Shown: in pieces, positions 1-8,664 of the stretch | How the letters are laid out: every line of letters starts with the position of its first letter | Position numbering within the stretch: position 1 is the stretch's first letter | From: Lewinellaceae bacterium | GTDB lineage: Bacteria > Bacteroidota > Bacteroidia > Chitinophagales > Saprospiraceae | NCBI GenBank assembly: GCA_020636315.1 | Contig: JACJYA010000002.1 | Coordinates: 712,390 to 776,389, forward strand | Direction of reading: 5' to 3' | Length of the DNA: 64,000 nucleotides | The notes under the pieces: model-generated | Seen by the model: the letters and a program-made list of their open reading frames with translations, nothing else | The model's database searches: none | What the model was told of the DNA's origin: nothing | Translations under genes and position numbers: made by a program

Positions 1-426
1 CTTCCGGAGGAATACCACCTGGCCTATGACAACCAGTACATCCTAAGGGCTGTCGTCAAAGTGGATGAAGAGGATTACAGTTTCTATATGCCGGCCGATT
101 GCCCTGAGGGCACCCGGCTGTGGCTGACCCAGCGGGATGAGAACCTCATTTTTTCAGGGCTGGAACGCATGATGGCCCAGCTAAGGCAACGCATTGGAGG
201 CAGAAAAGTAGCCGCTATATTTCATACGGACTGTGCCGCCCGGGGCCGGGCAATGTTCAATAAGATCGTGAAAGATGAGATCATCGAGAAAATGCAAGAA
301 CCGTTGATGAAGGATGGGAAGGTACCCTGGCTGGGTATGTACGGGTTCGGAGAATTTACCAAAATAAACGGTAAAAACCTGTTCCACAATTACACCACCT
401 CCATCTACGCCCTGGTACGGAATTGA
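1..426 (+). CDS. FIST-domain sensory protein, C-terminal part (5' truncated)
   Basis: The reading frame is open from the first base of the window, so the gene starts outside it and only the last 141 codons are seen. The visible part resembles the FIST_C module: a GRKVAAIFHTDCAARGR segment (the usual cysteine and arginine region) and a GFGEFTKINGKNLFHNYT end, matching the family's closing Gly-Glu...His-Asn...Thr pattern. FIST proteins are thought to sense small ligands such as amino acids and are often coupled to kinases (family knowledge). A histidine kinase begins 34 bp downstream on the same strand, so the two probably form a sensor-kinase pair (inference). A GTG at 61 could be mistaken for the start, but the frame continues upstream without interruption. 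Confidence 0.75.
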   Translation, partial: LPEEYHLAYDNQYILRAVVKVDEEDYSFYMPADCPEGTRLWLTQRDENLIFSGLERMMAQLRQRIGGRKVAAIFHTDCAARGRAMFNKIVKDEIIEKMQEPLMKDGKVPWLGMYGFGEFTKINGKNLFHNYTTSIYALVRN

Positions 427-460
427 ATGAAAGATACCTCAGTTACAAAAAACCATCGAA

Positions 461-1870
461 ATGGGTGGGACAAAAAGCTCCGGGAAAAAGCCGACTTACG
501 AGGAGTTGGAAAAACTGTACGAGGACTTACAGGCCAGGTCCACCAGGAATATCATCCTGCAACAGGAGCTCATCTCCCTCAAAGATGAGCTTGATCAGGA
601 GCTCAACCGCTTTCGCCTCATCCAGGAGTTCAGCGAAGTAGGGCTGTTCCAGGAGTCCATTCAGGACTTTGCCACCACCGCCACCGAATATTTTATCCAG
701 GCTTTCGAACAACCTCACTGCCTGCTGGCCGAGTATCAGCCGGACGACGACCGGCTCAGGACGTTAAGCACCTTCGGCTTTTCAGGAATAACGATACCTG
801 GTTGTTTTACCATTTCCAGGCTTCAGTTCCGCGAACAGGAAGGATTTCTGCTCAGCCAGCGCCCCGGCCTGAAGCAACAGCTTGCATTCCTTTTTCTGGA
901 AGATGCCCTCGTTGCTCCTCTTTTTGCGCCTGATGGGGCCTTCCTCGGCATGGTGGCCTGTGGCCAGCAGGAAGAAGACCAGCGTTTTTACAACCCCATC
1001 GACCCCAAAGACCGCCATGCTTTTATCGTAATGGCCACCAAAGTAGGATACCTCCTGCACAATTTCCGGGTCACTGAACAATTGAAACAAGAGATCGAAG
1101 AACGCCGAAAGGTAGAAAAGATGCTGGAGGCCAAGGCCGCCGACCTGCTGCGGTCCAATGCCGAACTGGAACAATTTGCCTACGTGGTTTCCCATGACCT
1201 CAAAGCACCGCTGCGCAACGCCATGGGCTTTGCCCGGCTGCTCAGGAATCACTACCAGGAAAGCCTGCCCGACAAAGGGAGGGAATACCTCGATGTGATC
1301 TGGCAGGAAACCAACCGTTTCAACCAGATCATCGATGACCTGCTTGCTTATGCCCGCCTGTCTTCCTCTCGCGGAGAAGAAGCGTTATCCATGGTTGACC
1401 TCAACCAGGTGGCCAGAAGAGTGCAGGCCCGCAACTCTTTCGCCATTGCCCAAAGCCAGGCAAGAATACAGGTTGCGGACCTGCCCGCTTTGCCCGCCTA
1501 TGCCTCCCGGATGGAGCAACTTTTTCAAAACCTGATCCTCAATGCCATAAAATTCACTCCTCCGGAAAGGCAGCCTGAGATCAGAATAGGCATAAAAGAA
1601 GAAAAGGACAGCTTCATCTTTTCCGTAACGGACAATGGCATCGGCATAGAAAAAGAAAACCAGAAGCAAATTTTCGGCCTGTTCCAGCGCCTGCCTGCTG
1701 CCGAGGCTTACGAAGGCAACGGCCTTGGCCTGAGCATTTGTAAAAAGATCGTCGAACAGCACAATGGCAAGATCTGGGTTAAATCTGAGGGAAAAGACAA
1801 AGGGGCCACCTTCTCTTTCTCTTTGCCCAAAGAGGCCGAAGGAAACGGTGAGAGGAAAAGGGAAGAGTAA
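461..1870 (+). CDS. Cytoplasmic sensor histidine kinase with GAF-like input domain
   Basis: 469 residues without membrane segments, so probably cytosolic. It starts with a coiled coil (about 12-52), followed by a GAF-like region (about 55-205), a short coiled linker, and a HisKA domain with the phospho-accepting His245 in VVSHDLKAPLRN. The HATPase_c domain shows the N box (LFQNLILNAIKFT, Asn362), the G1 box DNGIGI (392-397) and the G2 box GNGLGLSI (420-427). No receiver domain is attached and no response regulator lies next to it, so its partner is elsewhere. It follows the FIST gene by 34 bp and is likely co-transcribed. The ATG at 461 is the first start after a stop at 428-430. Confidence 0.9.
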   Translation: MGGTKSSGKKPTYEELEKLYEDLQARSTRNIILQQELISLKDELDQELNRFRLIQEFSEVGLFQESIQDFATTATEYFIQAFEQPHCLLAEYQPDDDRLRTLSTFGFSGITIPGCFTISRLQFREQEGFLLSQRPGLKQQLAFLFLEDALVAPLFAPDGAFLGMVACGQQEEDQRFYNPIDPKDRHAFIVMATKVGYLLHNFRVTEQLKQEIEERRKVEKMLEAKAADLLRSNAELEQFAYVVSHDLKAPLRNAMGFARLLRNHYQESLPDKGREYLDVIWQETNRFNQIIDDLLAYARLSSSRGEEALSMVDLNQVARRVQARNSFAIAQSQARIQVADLPALPAYASRMEQLFQNLILNAIKFTPPERQPEIRIGIKEEKDSFIFSVTDNGIGIEKENQKQIFGLFQRLPAAEAYEGNGLGLSICKKIVEQHNGKIWVKSEGKDKGATFSFSLPKEAEGNGERKREE

Positions 1871-1997
1871 AACGTCATTTTTTGTGGCCTCAGAATTCTA
1901 TTTCGTCAAAAGGCAGTTATTAGGCCTGAATTTTAGGAAAAAACCCATAAATTTAGGCTTTCCATTAATTATCCAAAACCATCAAACCACACGCTCT

Positions 1998-2333
1998 ATG
2001 TTTGAGATCTTCAAAAGCGAAAAAGGAGACAAGTTTTATTTTCGCCTGAAAGCCAAAAACGGGCAGGTCATCCTTTCCAGTCAGGGTTATGCGACCAAGG
2101 CCAGTGCAAAGAACGGCGTCGAAAGCGTTATGAAAAACGCCGGCAACGACGACCTCTACGAGCGCAAGGAAGCGGCCAACGGAAAATTCCATTTCAACCT
2201 GCTGGCATCGAACAAGCAGGTCATTGGCAGCAGCCAGATGTATGCCTCCAAGGCCAGTATGGAGAACGGCATTAATTCCATCAAGTCCAACGCTCCCGGC
2301 GCTACCGTCAAGGATCTGACCGTCGAAGGTTAA
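1998..2333 (+). CDS. YegP-family (DUF1508) tandem-repeat protein
   Basis: 111 residues made of two copies of the DUF1508 module: about 1-50 (FEIFKSEKGDKFYFRLKAKN, then GQVILSSQGYATKASAKNGVE) and about 55-105 (KFHFNLLASNKQVIGSSQMYASKASMENGI). Proteins of this family are small, soluble and uncharacterised, and are usually one or two such repeats. The frame is open upstream to 1764, but the ATG at 1998 begins exactly at the conserved FEIF start and follows non-coding-looking sequence. A TAAATTTA at 1948-1955 resembles a Bacteroidota -7 box with one mismatch. No operon partner is evident. Confidence 0.85.
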   Translation: MFEIFKSEKGDKFYFRLKAKNGQVILSSQGYATKASAKNGVESVMKNAGNDDLYERKEAANGKFHFNLLASNKQVIGSSQMYASKASMENGINSIKSNAPGATVKDLTVEG

Positions 2334-2455
2334 CCGCAACGCGCAGGAGGGGAAAAAGGGCCTTTCAGCATCATGGTTTCATAGTGTTCCGCCTCAAAAC
2401 ATGAATCCATAATGCCGGCTCTTTCCCCTCCCGGCCTTCCCCATTATCACCCTCT

Positions 2456-3196
2456 ATGCCCTCAACTGTAAAACGCATCAATACCTGGTCCAGCCCAAGG
2501 AATGTTTCCACCGCTCTCATGTACGCCTTTGCCCAGCGCAAGGATACTCAGGTATTCGACGAGCCGCTGTATGCTCACTACCTTTCCTCCACTCAACGCC
2601 GGATACTTCATCCGGGGGCTGAAGAGATCATTGCCAGCCAGGAAAAAGACGGAGAAAAGGTGGTCCGCCGCATCCTGCTTGGCAGCCACAGCAGGCCCAT
2701 TGCCTTTTTCAAGCAAATGGCCCACCACCTCATAGGTTTGGATGAAAGTTTTCTTCTGGAAATGGATAACGTTCTGCTGATCCGGGACCCGCAGGCTATC
2801 ATTTTTTCCTACAACAAGGTCATCCCCAACCCTTCCATGGAGGACATCGGGATCAAAAAAATGTACAGCCTCTTTCAATTCCTTTCGGAAAACGGCAGGC
2901 TCTCGGCGGTTGTGGACAGCCGGGAACTCCTATCCGGCCCGGAATCAGTCCTTCGCCAGTTGTGCCGGCGCCTGTCCATTACTTTCGACAAGGACATGTT
3001 GAGATGGAAGCCCGGCTCCCGGCCCGAAGACGGGGTATGGGCCCGTTACTGGTACAGCCGCGTTCACCGGTCTTCGGGATTCGAACCTTTTCTGGAACGC
3101 GATTATGAGCTGCCGGCCCGGCTCCGGTCTCTTGCAGCCGAATGTCGCCCTTATTATGAAAAGCTGTACGCGGCGGCCATTAAAGCCGAACTGTAA
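2456..3196 (+). CDS. P-loop sulfotransferase-like protein
   Basis: 246 residues. The N-terminus TWSSPRNVSTALMYAF (about 9-24) fits a sulfotransferase-type phosphosulfate loop. DEPLYAHYL follows, and LLIRDPQAIIFSY further on fits the 3'-phosphate-binding segment. There is no signal peptide, so the protein is cytosolic. Substrate is unknown; it may bind PAPS or another nucleotide. It lies 11 bp upstream of a class IV aminotransferase on the same strand, so the two are almost certainly co-transcribed. From memory, plant branched-chain-aminotransferase-like proteins carry a similar domain fused to an aminotransferase, which would make this bacterial pair a split counterpart. Confidence 0.7.
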   Translation: MPSTVKRINTWSSPRNVSTALMYAFAQRKDTQVFDEPLYAHYLSSTQRRILHPGAEEIIASQEKDGEKVVRRILLGSHSRPIAFFKQMAHHLIGLDESFLLEMDNVLLIRDPQAIIFSYNKVIPNPSMEDIGIKKMYSLFQFLSENGRLSAVVDSRELLSGPESVLRQLCRRLSITFDKDMLRWKPGSRPEDGVWARYWYSRVHRSSGFEPFLERDYELPARLRSLAAECRPYYEKLYAAAIKAEL

Positions 3197-3207
3197 TTTA
3201 CCACACT

Positions 3208-4107
3208 ATGCTTCAGGAATACAATCCGAAAAACGAGCATATTCTCGTTTACATCAATGGAGCGCTGCTGCCCCGTAAGGAGGCCAAAGTCTCCGTATTT
3301 GACAGTGTCGTTCAGGGTGGCGATGCCGTGTGGGAAGGCCTGCGCGTTTACAACGGCCGCATCTTTTCCCTGAACCGCCACCTCGAACGCCTGCAGAATT
3401 CGGCTCATGCTCTGGCCTTTCGCCAAGTTCCGGATAATGAATTTATCACACAAGCACTCTTCAAGACCCTCCAGGCAAACAAAATGCGCGACGGCGTCCA
3501 CATCCGGCTTACCCTTACCCGGGGCGAAAAGATCACTTCCGGAATGGACCCCCGCCTCAACCAGTCGGGCCCAACGCTCATCATCCTGCCGGAATGGAAA
3601 CCACCGGTCTATCCGCCGGAGATCACCCTCATCACTTCTTCGGTGCGGCGCAATTCACCCATGTTCCTCGATTCCAAGATCCATCACAACAACCTGCTCA
3701 ACAACATTCTGGCCAAAATAGAGGCCAACCACGCCGGCGCAGACGCCGGCATCATGCTCGACAAAGACGGGTTCGTCTCCGAAGCCAACGGCGTCAACCT
3801 GTTCTGTGTTTACAAGAATGTGGTTTATACCCCTCATGCCGACAGCTGCCTGCCGGGCATCACCCGCAGCCTCGTGATCGGGTTGTGCCGCGAACAGAGC
3901 ATTCCTGTAAAGGAGAAAAACCTTTCCCTCACCGAATTCTACACCGCCGATGAGGTTTTCACTACCGGCACCATGGGCGAACTCACCAAAGTTTCCGCTA
4001 TCGATGGTAGAAATATCATTAACAAATCCGGCCAATCTACGTTGGAAAAGATACAGGAACATTTCAGAAGGATGACTGAAACGAGCGGTACTCCCCTTCC
4101 CTTCTGA
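3208..4107 (+). CDS. Class IV aminotransferase (branched-chain / D-amino-acid type fold)
   Basis: 299 residues, the normal length for fold-type IV PLP aminotransferases. GGDAVWEGLRVYNGRIF (38-53) is the typical N-terminal block. Lys157 in DSKIHHNNLLN is the expected Schiff-base lysine and Glu192 in VSEANGVNLF the residue near the pyridine nitrogen. CLPGITRSLV and FTTGTMGEL complete the cofactor-binding signature. The family transaminates branched-chain amino acids, D-amino acids or makes aminodeoxychorismate products; sequence alone does not decide which. No other ilv gene is nearby, so a standard biosynthetic IlvE role is not supported by context. Coupled to the sulfotransferase-like gene upstream. 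Confidence 0.85.
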   Translation: MLQEYNPKNEHILVYINGALLPRKEAKVSVFDSVVQGGDAVWEGLRVYNGRIFSLNRHLERLQNSAHALAFRQVPDNEFITQALFKTLQANKMRDGVHIRLTLTRGEKITSGMDPRLNQSGPTLIILPEWKPPVYPPEITLITSSVRRNSPMFLDSKIHHNNLLNNILAKIEANHAGADAGIMLDKDGFVSEANGVNLFCVYKNVVYTPHADSCLPGITRSLVIGLCREQSIPVKEKNLSLTEFYTADEVFTTGTMGELTKVSAIDGRNIINKSGQSTLEKIQEHFRRMTETSGTPLPF

Positions 4108-4133
4108 ACCAGGGATTAAGAAACCTAAGGCGT

Positions 4134-4949
4134 ATGAAAAAAAACTTTGCCGATCAGCTCGGGCGAACGATATCTGTTGACTTCCCTCCCCGGAGGGTCA
4201 TCTCGCTGGTACCTTCCCAAACTGAGTTGCTGGCCTATCTGGGGCTCGAAAAGGAAACGATAGGGATCACCAAATTTTGTGTCCGGCCCGAAAAGTGGTT
4301 CCGGTCAAAAAACCGGGTCGGAGGCACCAAGCAAATAAAACCGGAAAAGGTTGCCGCTCTGCAACCCGGCCTTATCATCGGCAACAGGGAGGAGAACGAT
4401 AAAGGCCAGATAGAAGCCCTGGCGGAAAAATATCCGGTGTGGCTCAGCGATGTCAGAACTTTAGAGGATGCACTGGACATGATCAGAAAGATCGGCAGCC
4501 TGTTAAACCGGGATAAAGAAGCGAACAAACTTGCCGGAGAGATCCGTTCGGGCTTTGATGCCCTGGCCGAAGAGCTTTCGGGAAATTACCGCCGCAGGGT
4601 GGCTTATTTCATCTGGAGAGAACCTTATTATGTTGCCGGCGCCGATACTTTTATCCACGACATGCTGGAGAAAGCCGGTTTTGAAAACGTTTTCTCCCAC
4701 CTTAGCCGCTATCCGGAGATCACCCTGGAAGAACTGGCCGGCGCCCGCCCTGAGGCCATTCTGCTTTCTTCCGAACCCTATCCTTTTAAAGAGCAACACC
4801 GGCAGGAATTCCATGCCGCCTGCCCCATAACTGCCATTAAATTTGTGGACGGCCAGCTCTTCTCCTGGTACGGCAGCCGGCTGATCCATTCCGCCGATTA
4901 TTTCCGCAAGATCCGGCGGGAACTGGCCGAGGCCTTCAATACGCTGTAG
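4134..4949 (+). CDS. Leaderless BtuF/FecB-like helical-backbone metal receptor protein
   Basis: 271 residues. RVISLVPSQTELLAYLG (about 21-37), RVGGTKQIKPEKVAALQPGLIIG and a C-terminal FVDGQLFSWYGSRL match the periplasmic-binding fold of cobalamin and iron-siderophore receptors. The protein begins MKKNFADQLGRTISVDFP, directly in the fold, with no signal peptide or lipobox, so it should stay in the cytosol unless the true start is missed. No transporter permease or ATPase adjoins it. A cytosolic role is inference; a scavenging or regulatory function is possible. It follows the aminotransferase by 26 bp and may share its transcript. Confidence 0.75.
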   Translation: MKKNFADQLGRTISVDFPPRRVISLVPSQTELLAYLGLEKETIGITKFCVRPEKWFRSKNRVGGTKQIKPEKVAALQPGLIIGNREENDKGQIEALAEKYPVWLSDVRTLEDALDMIRKIGSLLNRDKEANKLAGEIRSGFDALAEELSGNYRRRVAYFIWREPYYVAGADTFIHDMLEKAGFENVFSHLSRYPEITLEELAGARPEAILLSSEPYPFKEQHRQEFHAACPITAIKFVDGQLFSWYGSRLIHSADYFRKIRRELAEAFNTL

Positions 4950-4957
4950 GATGTGTG

Positions 4958-5121
4958 CCATTAAGTTAAGAAAAACAGCCGCCGCTCTGTCTAGGGCCAA
5001 ATTGAGCTACCCTGTTGACAGAGCGGCTTTGGGAAGTCGAAAGGCGAGCTTCCCATCTTCGCCAGGCTTCGATGGGCAGGGAGAGCCTCCTTCCGACAAG
5101 CCCGGCCGCTTAACTTAATGG
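4958..5121. repeat. 164-bp nested palindromic element
   Basis: Bounded by a perfect 13-bp inverted repeat (CCATTAAGTTAAG at 4958-4970, complement at 5109-5121). Inside lies a perfect 11-bp inverted repeat (GCCGCTCTGTC at 4981-4991, complement at 5017-5027) and shorter arms (5031-5036 with 5049-5054; 5052-5057 with 5071-5076). The layout suggests a branched RNA or a short non-autonomous mobile element. No clear target duplication flanks it and no second copy is seen in the window. Confidence 0.6.
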
Positions 5122-5161
5122 GGTTGGTGTGGTGGTGTGGCGGCACAACCTCCGCAAACAT

Positions 5162-5178
5162 CTGTCATCAAATGACAG
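5162..5178. promoter_or_regulatory. Short perfect inverted repeat upstream of the subtilase gene
   Basis: CTGTCAT-CAA-ATGACAG, a 7-bp perfect inverted repeat with a 3-nt spacer, located about 40 bp upstream of the -7 element of the secreted protease. It could be an operator or a small hairpin; the regulator is unknown. Confidence 0.35.
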
Positions 5179-5216
5179 GCAAGGGGATTTAGCCTCGGGA
5201 TTTAGCCAAATTCCTA

Positions 5217-5224
5217 TAACTTTG
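5217..5224 (+). promoter_or_regulatory. Candidate -7 promoter element of the subtilase gene
   Basis: TAACTTTG matches the Bacteroidota TAnnTTTG -7 box exactly and lies 12 bp before the ATG at 5237. A matching -33 TTTG is not clear, and the leader would be very short. Confidence 0.45.
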
Positions 5225-5236
5225 ACCTCCTAAAGT

Positions 5237-6874
5237 ATGCAAAAAATGATCAATAGGTTCTTCTGGCTCTCGTTATTGCTGTTCGTTGTGCATTTCGCCC
5301 ATGCTCAAATGGCTGCCGCCGGCTCCGGAAAGGTAAAAAATGAGCTCCTGGTTCAGCTGGATAAAGAAACCGGAATATCGGCCCTACTGGAAAAGATCAA
5401 CCGGCAAAAGCCGGCCTCTGCACTTCACAAACGGGTGGCCTCCCGCCGGCTCAATATCCATCTCCTGGAATTCAACCCCACTGTCTGGCCCGCCGAAAGC
5501 CTGCAGGAATGGCTGAAAGCACAAAAAGAAGTACAGGCCGTACAATACAATTACGCCGTAGAATTCCGCCAGGAACCCAATGACCCGGACTTCGAAAGGC
5601 AATGGGGGCTTTCCCGGATCGGCGCCCCCGGAGTCTGGGACATCAGCACCGGTGGGGTCACCGCCAACGGAGATACCATCGTAGTAGCCATCCTCGACAG
5701 CGGTTGCGACCTGAGCCACCCGGACCTGCAGGGCAATATCTGGAACAACTCCGGGGAAATACCCGGCGACGGCATCGACAACGACAACAATGGCTATATC
5801 GATGACACCTTCGGCTGGAATTTCATCGACGACAACAACGAAATGAAGGTCAATGGCCACGGCCTGGCCGTCACCGGCCTGGTGGGAGCCAGCGGGAATA
5901 ACGGGATGGGGGTCACAGGCATCAACTGGAACATCAAACTGATGGCCTGCGCCATCCAGTACGTCGATCAGATCATTTCCGCTTATGAATATGTTATCGA
6001 TCAGCGACAGCGGTATAATGAAAGCGGAGGAACTGAAGGAGCTTTCGTGGTAGCTACCAACGCTTCTTTCGGGTTACCCACTCCAACCTTCTGCGACGAA
6101 CAGCCTATATGGGGCAGCATGTATGACCAGCTCGGAAATGTGGGTGTGCTGACCGGGGCCGGAACGGCCAACCGAAACGTCAATGTGGATGAAGAAGGCG
6201 ATATGCCGACAAGCTGTGAGAGCGATTATATCATCACCGTTACAAACATGAACGAGGACGAGGAGAAGGAATTGAGTTCCGGATACGGCCAAATATCCAT
6301 CGATATGGCGGCGCCGGGCCAGAATTCCTATTCTTTGTGGTTATTTGACCGATACGCTGTTTTTGACGGCAACTCAGCCGCCGCACCCCACCTCACCGGA
6401 GCCATAGCCCTACTGTACAGCCTTCCCTGCGAAGAACTGGCTTCCGATGCCCTGGCCAACCCGCAGGAGACCGCCCTCTTTATCCGCTCCGTTCTGTTGG
6501 ATGGCGCCGAGCCGCTCGCCGGCTTCGAAGGGATCACCGCCACCGGTGGCCTGCTCAACGTGTTCAACGCAATGGAGCTCATCAACGAGTCCTGCGGCAG
6601 TTCCACCGGCCCTCTGGATATCCTCAGGATCTATCCGAACCCAGCCGCTTCCAGCTTTTTCGTCGAATATGAAACTCCTGATTTCGAGCCTTACGATTTC
6701 CGGGTGTATAACGCGCTCGGGCAACTGATGTACCGCAATACCGAGGCCCCCATCCGCTTCAGCACCAAACGCCTGGAGATCGACACCCGCAACTGGGCGC
6801 CGGGAGTTTACTTTGTCGCCATACAACGGGGCGATGAACGGGAGGTAGAACCGGTAATGGTAAAGGCCCAGTAA
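5237..6874 (+). CDS. Secreted subtilisin-like serine protease with T9SS sorting domain
   Basis: 545 residues. A Sec signal peptide occupies about 1-24 (hydrophobic WLSLLLFVVHF, then AHAQ). A fervidolysin-like prodomain (about 30-115) precedes the S8 catalytic domain. Asp154 (VAILDSGCDLSHPDL), His208 (NGHGLAVTGLVG), Asn275 (oxyanion, TNASFG) and Ser380 (DGNSAAAPHLTGA) form the active site. Acidic DNDNNGYIDD (about 181-190) may bind calcium. The last 85 residues, from ILRIYPNPA to a short C-terminal strand ending KAQ, fit the type A type IX secretion signal, so the enzyme should be exported and possibly anchored to the surface. It converges on the next gene with an 11-bp gap. Confidence 0.93.
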   Translation: MQKMINRFFWLSLLLFVVHFAHAQMAAAGSGKVKNELLVQLDKETGISALLEKINRQKPASALHKRVASRRLNIHLLEFNPTVWPAESLQEWLKAQKEVQAVQYNYAVEFRQEPNDPDFERQWGLSRIGAPGVWDISTGGVTANGDTIVVAILDSGCDLSHPDLQGNIWNNSGEIPGDGIDNDNNGYIDDTFGWNFIDDNNEMKVNGHGLAVTGLVGASGNNGMGVTGINWNIKLMACAIQYVDQIISAYEYVIDQRQRYNESGGTEGAFVVATNASFGLPTPTFCDEQPIWGSMYDQLGNVGVLTGAGTANRNVNVDEEGDMPTSCESDYIITVTNMNEDEEKELSSGYGQISIDMAAPGQNSYSLWLFDRYAVFDGNSAAAPHLTGAIALLYSLPCEELASDALANPQETALFIRSVLLDGAEPLAGFEGITATGGLLNVFNAMELINESCGSSTGPLDILRIYPNPAASSFFVEYETPDFEPYDFRVYNALGQLMYRNTEAPIRFSTKRLEIDTRNWAPGVYFVAIQRGDEREVEPVMVKAQ

Positions 6875-6885
6875 CCGGGGAAGGA

Positions 6886-8112
6886 TCAATCCCTTACACC
6901 TTCATTTACCGCTTCCCCCTTCACATACCCTTCCAGATACTGAAAATGAGCGCCCAGCCTGCCATTCTCGGCGATCGTCGCCCGTTCGATCATAGCGCTT
7001 TTTTCCTTCAGCAATTCCGGAAGAATGCACGAGATAAACTGCCGGCCAAAAGCTTTGGAGGCATCGCGTGGCAGCTCGTTGGGCAGGTTGTCGATCGCCA
7101 TCACGTCAATGGAATGGGGCTGATAGGGCTCCGTTTCCGCCTCCTCTTCCGGGCCGTATCCATAGATGGGGTCAGCGATAGTCGAAGCGCGCAGGGTGGA
7201 AGGGACGGAAGCCAATGGAGCAATATCACAGGTCACATCAGCGATCACCTGGATGTGAAAGTCCTTTCGGCGCATTTCTGCTTTGGAGAAGAAAGCCGGC
7301 GCATTTTTATCCCAGTAAATGCCATTGATCATCACGTCGGCGGTTCGGTAGTACGGTTCGAAAATGCTTTTGAACAACTCCGGATGCCGATAGAAATCCT
7401 TCTTGCTGAAGGTTCCCCCGTCCTTACGGGCAGCGTAATGCAGAGGGCTGAGCTGAGTAAAAACCGCCTCCTGAAACTCCTGTTTGAGGAATTCCCCGGG
7501 GGTAACCCTGCGAATGCCCATATCCTCTAAAACGTCAGCTGCTCCCTGCCCTACCCTTCCTGTACCGGTGAGCACTATTTTCATCGGGGGCAGTTTTACC
7601 TTTTTATACAGCATTTTGGCCTCAGCATAGTCCAGGCAGTCTTTCATGCGCGGCAGGGAAAACTTTCCGGTCCGCCGGCCATAGGCCAGAATGCCGTTGT
7701 GAGCACCGACCATGCCGGCAAACCGCCCGAAGGCGATCAGGCGTTTACCCCGCTCATCGGTCAGCACCTCATAATCGACCAGCCGGATATTCTTTTCCAG
7801 AATAGCGCGCAAAAGAGTACGGTTATAGGGCTGTTCCTTGATAGTATGAGAGAAGAAAAAGTAGGTCTTTTCAGGGATGAGCTGCCCGACGGGCACCTCT
7901 TTGACCCCCAGGAGGATATCGCAGTCGGAGAGGTCATCCGATAAAGGAATACCCCGGCGCCGGAAAAGCTCATCCGGGTAGCACCTTCCGGGAAAAGGTT
8001 CCACAACAATATCTACAGGATAATCTCTGACGATCTCAGCACACTGTTCTGGGATGAGAGGAACGCGTGAATCAGGTGGGATCTTCCCCTCGCGGATGAT
8101 ACCTATCTTCAT
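6886..8112 (-). CDS. Saccharopine dehydrogenase (lysine-forming type) / alanine dehydrogenase family enzyme
   Basis: 408 residues from the ATG at 8112. The frame extends to 8166, but MKIGIIREGKIPPDSRVPL is the classic N-terminus of the AlaDh/PNT_N fold, so the internal start is preferred. The second half carries a Rossmann signature (VLTGTGRVGQGAADVL). FGRFAGMVGAHNGI and the C-terminal DNLPNELPRDAS fit the lysine-forming saccharopine dehydrogenase group, which oxidatively cleaves saccharopine to lysine and 2-oxoglutarate with NAD. Whether the cell uses it for lysine synthesis or breakdown cannot be told here, as no other lysine gene is present. A good promoter lies upstream at 8193-8222, so it is probably a single-gene unit. 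Confidence 0.8.
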   Translation of the reverse strand: MKIGIIREGKIPPDSRVPLIPEQCAEIVRDYPVDIVVEPFPGRCYPDELFRRRGIPLSDDLSDCDILLGVKEVPVGQLIPEKTYFFFSHTIKEQPYNRTLLRAILEKNIRLVDYEVLTDERGKRLIAFGRFAGMVGAHNGILAYGRRTGKFSLPRMKDCLDYAEAKMLYKKVKLPPMKIVLTGTGRVGQGAADVLEDMGIRRVTPGEFLKQEFQEAVFTQLSPLHYAARKDGGTFSKKDFYRHPELFKSIFEPYYRTADVMINGIYWDKNAPAFFSKAEMRRKDFHIQVIADVTCDIAPLASVPSTLRASTIADPIYGYGPEEEAETEPYQPHSIDVMAIDNLPNELPRDASKAFGRQFISCILPELLKEKSAMIERATIAENGRLGAHFQYLEGYVKGEAVNEGVRD

Positions 8113-8192
8113 GGGCTTGTCTTTTATCTGGTTAGGCCGTCCAGCAGTTTTTCCTTCACTGCTCAAAGAGTTTGTTCAAAACTCTTACCGCA

Positions 8193-8222
8193 CAAAAATA
8201 GACAAGATTGGGAGGATTCAAA
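8193..8222 (-). promoter_or_regulatory. Bacteroidota-type promoter of the saccharopine dehydrogenase gene
   Basis: On the minus strand TTTG (8219-8222), an 18-bp spacer and TATTTTTG (8193-8200) match TTTG-N17..23-TAnnTTTG. Just downstream an 8-bp inverted repeat (AAGAGTTT at 8166-8173, complement at 8179-8186) overlaps the expected transcription start and could act as operator or leader hairpin. Confidence 0.65.
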
Positions 8223-8664
8223 GGCAGAAGGCGGGATTTTAAATAATGGGCGAAGGGCATAGAATTATATCAGGCAAGAAGCAAAAGGGGGTAAAAAACA
8301 GCCGGCTATACACTTTCCGTAAGCTACCGGCTGCTCCATTTTTGGGGTTATCTGAATTGAAAGGGTTTTTGATGGTAGTAGTGCCGCAGGATGAAAATTT
8401 TATGTGGCGCCGGATAGAAGGCGCTTCGAAAGTGCCTTCCATCTTATACCACTTGAAAAACATTAGATCTCCACCCGCGGCACTAATCAGTAATGGGTTA
8501 GAGGCCCTCCTGGTCTCAGGTGTTTTGTGGTAATTTAATCACTCTCCGGATTAAATTCCCATCTCTCTGGCCAGTACTGCATTCTATTTATTGAAGAGGG
8601 GGGTTTGCTGTAGGAACCGTGTAATTGGTGATTGGCCCGGACATGAATACAAGAACAAAAAAAA
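8223..8664. other. Intergenic stretch without a supported gene
   Basis: I find no convincing gene here. A 95-codon frame (8246-8533, +) has no recognisable domain and mirrors an equally weak minus frame. One 9-bp perfect inverted repeat is present (AATTTAATC at 8532-8540, complement at 8549-8557). Confidence 0.4.

Noticed and set aside
8246..8533. 95-codon open frame between the saccharopine dehydrogenase and ADP-ribosylglycohydrolase genes
   Set aside because: No domain, no convincing start signal and no support from composition; kept as intergenic.
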